Below the pieces are notes generated by a model. It ran no database searches. It was not told where the DNA came from and saw nothing but the letters and a program-made list of their open reading frames with translations. 64,000 nt of DNA. Source: Tamarix chinensis. Taxonomy: Eukaryota; Streptophyta; Magnoliopsida; Caryophyllales; Tamaricaceae. Below, one piece after another: positions 62,404 to 64,000 of this stretch; the first letter of the stretch is position 1; each line of letters starts with the position of its first letter. A program made the translations under genes and the position numbers. The stretch is from assembly GCA_030549775.1 (NCBI GenBank), contig CM060173.1:7476501-7540500 (forward strand). The letters are read 5' to 3'.

Positions 62404-64000
62404 TGTAACACCCCCAAATTTATTACTGAAAAATTTCGTTTAAATCAAAGTTTTAGCGGAAGCAAGAGAATTTAAAATCGTAAATTCGGGGGCATTACCG
62501 CCACACTTAGTACCAGATCGATCCATAACTACCGATCCGATACCAAGTGCTAAGGCTATAAAGAATAAAACCAGAAACGAATCATTCATAAAACACGAAT
62601 TCTACAAACCAGGGTGCGAAGGTAAGGAGTTACATTCCGAATACAATTTAAAAGGTCCATATATCAGAATACTTAAAATAGCGGAATAGCAAGATACGAT
62701 AAAACCCTTGAAAAGTTAAATGCGACATTTGTATCCTCTAAAGACAAATACGATTAAATCATGCAATTTTCGAAGGTAATTATCCGGACCACTTACTCAC
62801 TCATATCCAGCCTTCCACCCCAATTTAGTAAACGATCAGACCTGCATCAAAGGTCTGCTCCCCACCATCGGTGGATCATTACAAGACCCGGTCAATCAAG
62901 GCAGTATCAGTACGGGTCCAGTACTGAGTAAGGCGTAGACGCTAAAGCCAAGCATACAAGCACACACAATCATAAAAGCAACATGCAATACTACACAAGA
63001 TACATGTTCAATACGTCAGCCATACATCAAGTTGATTAATCGGAAAGCTGAAACATGCTCAAACAATGTCCGTTATTTCTTATTATGATAATAATCTCTT
63101 TTCACACATTCTTCATTTAACCTGTAAGCACGGTGACCACCACTATTATAGCCGGTGGCCCGGAAATAAAACATAGGGCAGAACGCCTCTGACCACTATT
63201 CATAACCGGTGGAATGGATGGGCCCCGCACTTACATGGTGTTATAATAATCTCTTTTCACACATTCTTTATTTAACCTGTAAGCACGGTGACCACCACTA
63301 TTATAGCCGGTGGCCCAGAAATAAAATACAGGGCAGAACGCCTCTGACCACTATTCATAACCGGTGGAACGGACGGGCCCTGCACTTACATGGTGTTCCA
63401 CTGTAAGTGATTAGTATCTTTCCCGTGGTTTAACTTATTCGTTTGGGTCTGTCGAGCCCGAATCCCTCCACTATTATAGCCGGTGGTCCGGAAATATAAT
63501 CACAGGGCAAAACGCCTCTGACCACTATTAATAACCGGTGGAACGGACTGGGTCGGGCTCATTAGTCTTTCTCTTTACGTAATTAATGTCTTAATCGTAT
63601 CTTATTGAATCACATCAGGTCCTTGACAAGCATAAGTCATTCACTACATTCATTACACATCACATACGGTAAAATTCCACATTCATAACTATACTTTACT
63701 CAATAGTACACATAGTAACACCAAACAACTCTAAACAGCCTTACGAACCATGATTGTCCACACCAAGCCATGGTTAACCACTCTTAACCTTCTTTAACCG
63801 TAACAACCACAATACCATCACGAAAACCCTAATGACACCATCAGTCATTAATACCACCAAGAAATCATAAATACTACTATATAAACCACAATACCATCTT
63901 GCAAACCCTAATACCACCATAAGTCATTAATACCACCAAGAAATCATTAAAACCACTATGTAAACCACAATACCATCTTCCAAACCCTAATACCACAATA
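62404..64000 (-). mobile_element. giant LTR A6, continues beyond the right edge
   Basis: Starts TGTAACACCCCCAAATTTAT at 62404 and follows A5 closely: CCACACTTAGTACC (62500), CCATCGGTGGATCATTACA (62864), CCAGTACTGAGTAAGG (62918), CCACCGG-type array (63140-63545) and the CTAATACCACC minisatellite at the window end. CG pairs are largely kept, so it is among the younger copies. The five bases before it are TTTAG. The other end is not in the window. Confidence 0.88.
63088..63400. repeat. 155-bp tandem duplication in LTR A6
   Basis: The block from ATAATAATCTCTTTTCACAC at 63088 to CTTACATGGTGTT is repeated from 63243 with very few changes. It carries two CCACCGG-type units, so the array here has grown from four to six. 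Confidence 0.92.

Overview
The window is nuclear DNA of a flowering plant, very AT-rich and almost entirely made of old transposable elements. Plant origin is shown by a CACTA (En/Spm) transposase of the plant TNP2 type, a plant Ty3/Gypsy retrotransposon with tRNA-Met-type primer site, and many solo LTRs that start and end with TGTAACACCCC-like motifs. No intact protein-coding gene and no RNA gene was recognised. The species cannot be told from the sequence alone.

Layout. 1-2900: decayed minus-strand CACTA transposase that continues beyond the left edge. 2900-11740: AT-rich, with a 203-bp tandem triplication that carries a possible small first exon, a (GAA)n tract and relics of LTR families. 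11740-20190: nested LTRs. One giant LTR (A1) sits inside a second (A2), which cut into an older LTR start. 20190-27239: related but more divergent LTR material (family B and a reverse A-like fragment), cut by a 1.95-kb non-autonomous CACTA element. 27664-32290: a third giant LTR (A3). 32552-42319: LTR A4 in reverse orientation with LTR A5 inserted in it, both bounded by perfect 5-bp target duplications. 42325-49218: AT-rich, no gene recognised. 49219-about 56620: a decayed Ty3/Gypsy element with two LTRs, gag, protease, reverse transcriptase, RNase H and integrase remnants, itself hit by a 1.1-kb TG..CA insertion. 56790-57640: short satellite-like array. 58300-59640: unrecognised sequence with a copy of a segment also found at 48.2 kb. 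59640-64000: further LTR relics and the start of a sixth giant LTR (A6).

The most striking system is the giant LTR family 'A' (3.8-5.5 kb per LTR). Read in its own 5' to 3' direction, each copy has an AT-rich start (TGAAATACCCC), a pyrimidine-rich stretch, a TATA box, a Pro/Ser/Thr-rich open leader, a trinucleotide microsatellite of up to 1.3 kb, a minisatellite with GGTATTAGGGTTT-like units, an array of CCACCGG...AATAGTGG units, a short palindrome, a conserved CATTCCCACGAG box and the end GGGGTGTTACA. Six copies are present but no internal coding region belonging to the family was seen. The complete, TSD-flanked copies are therefore solo LTRs.
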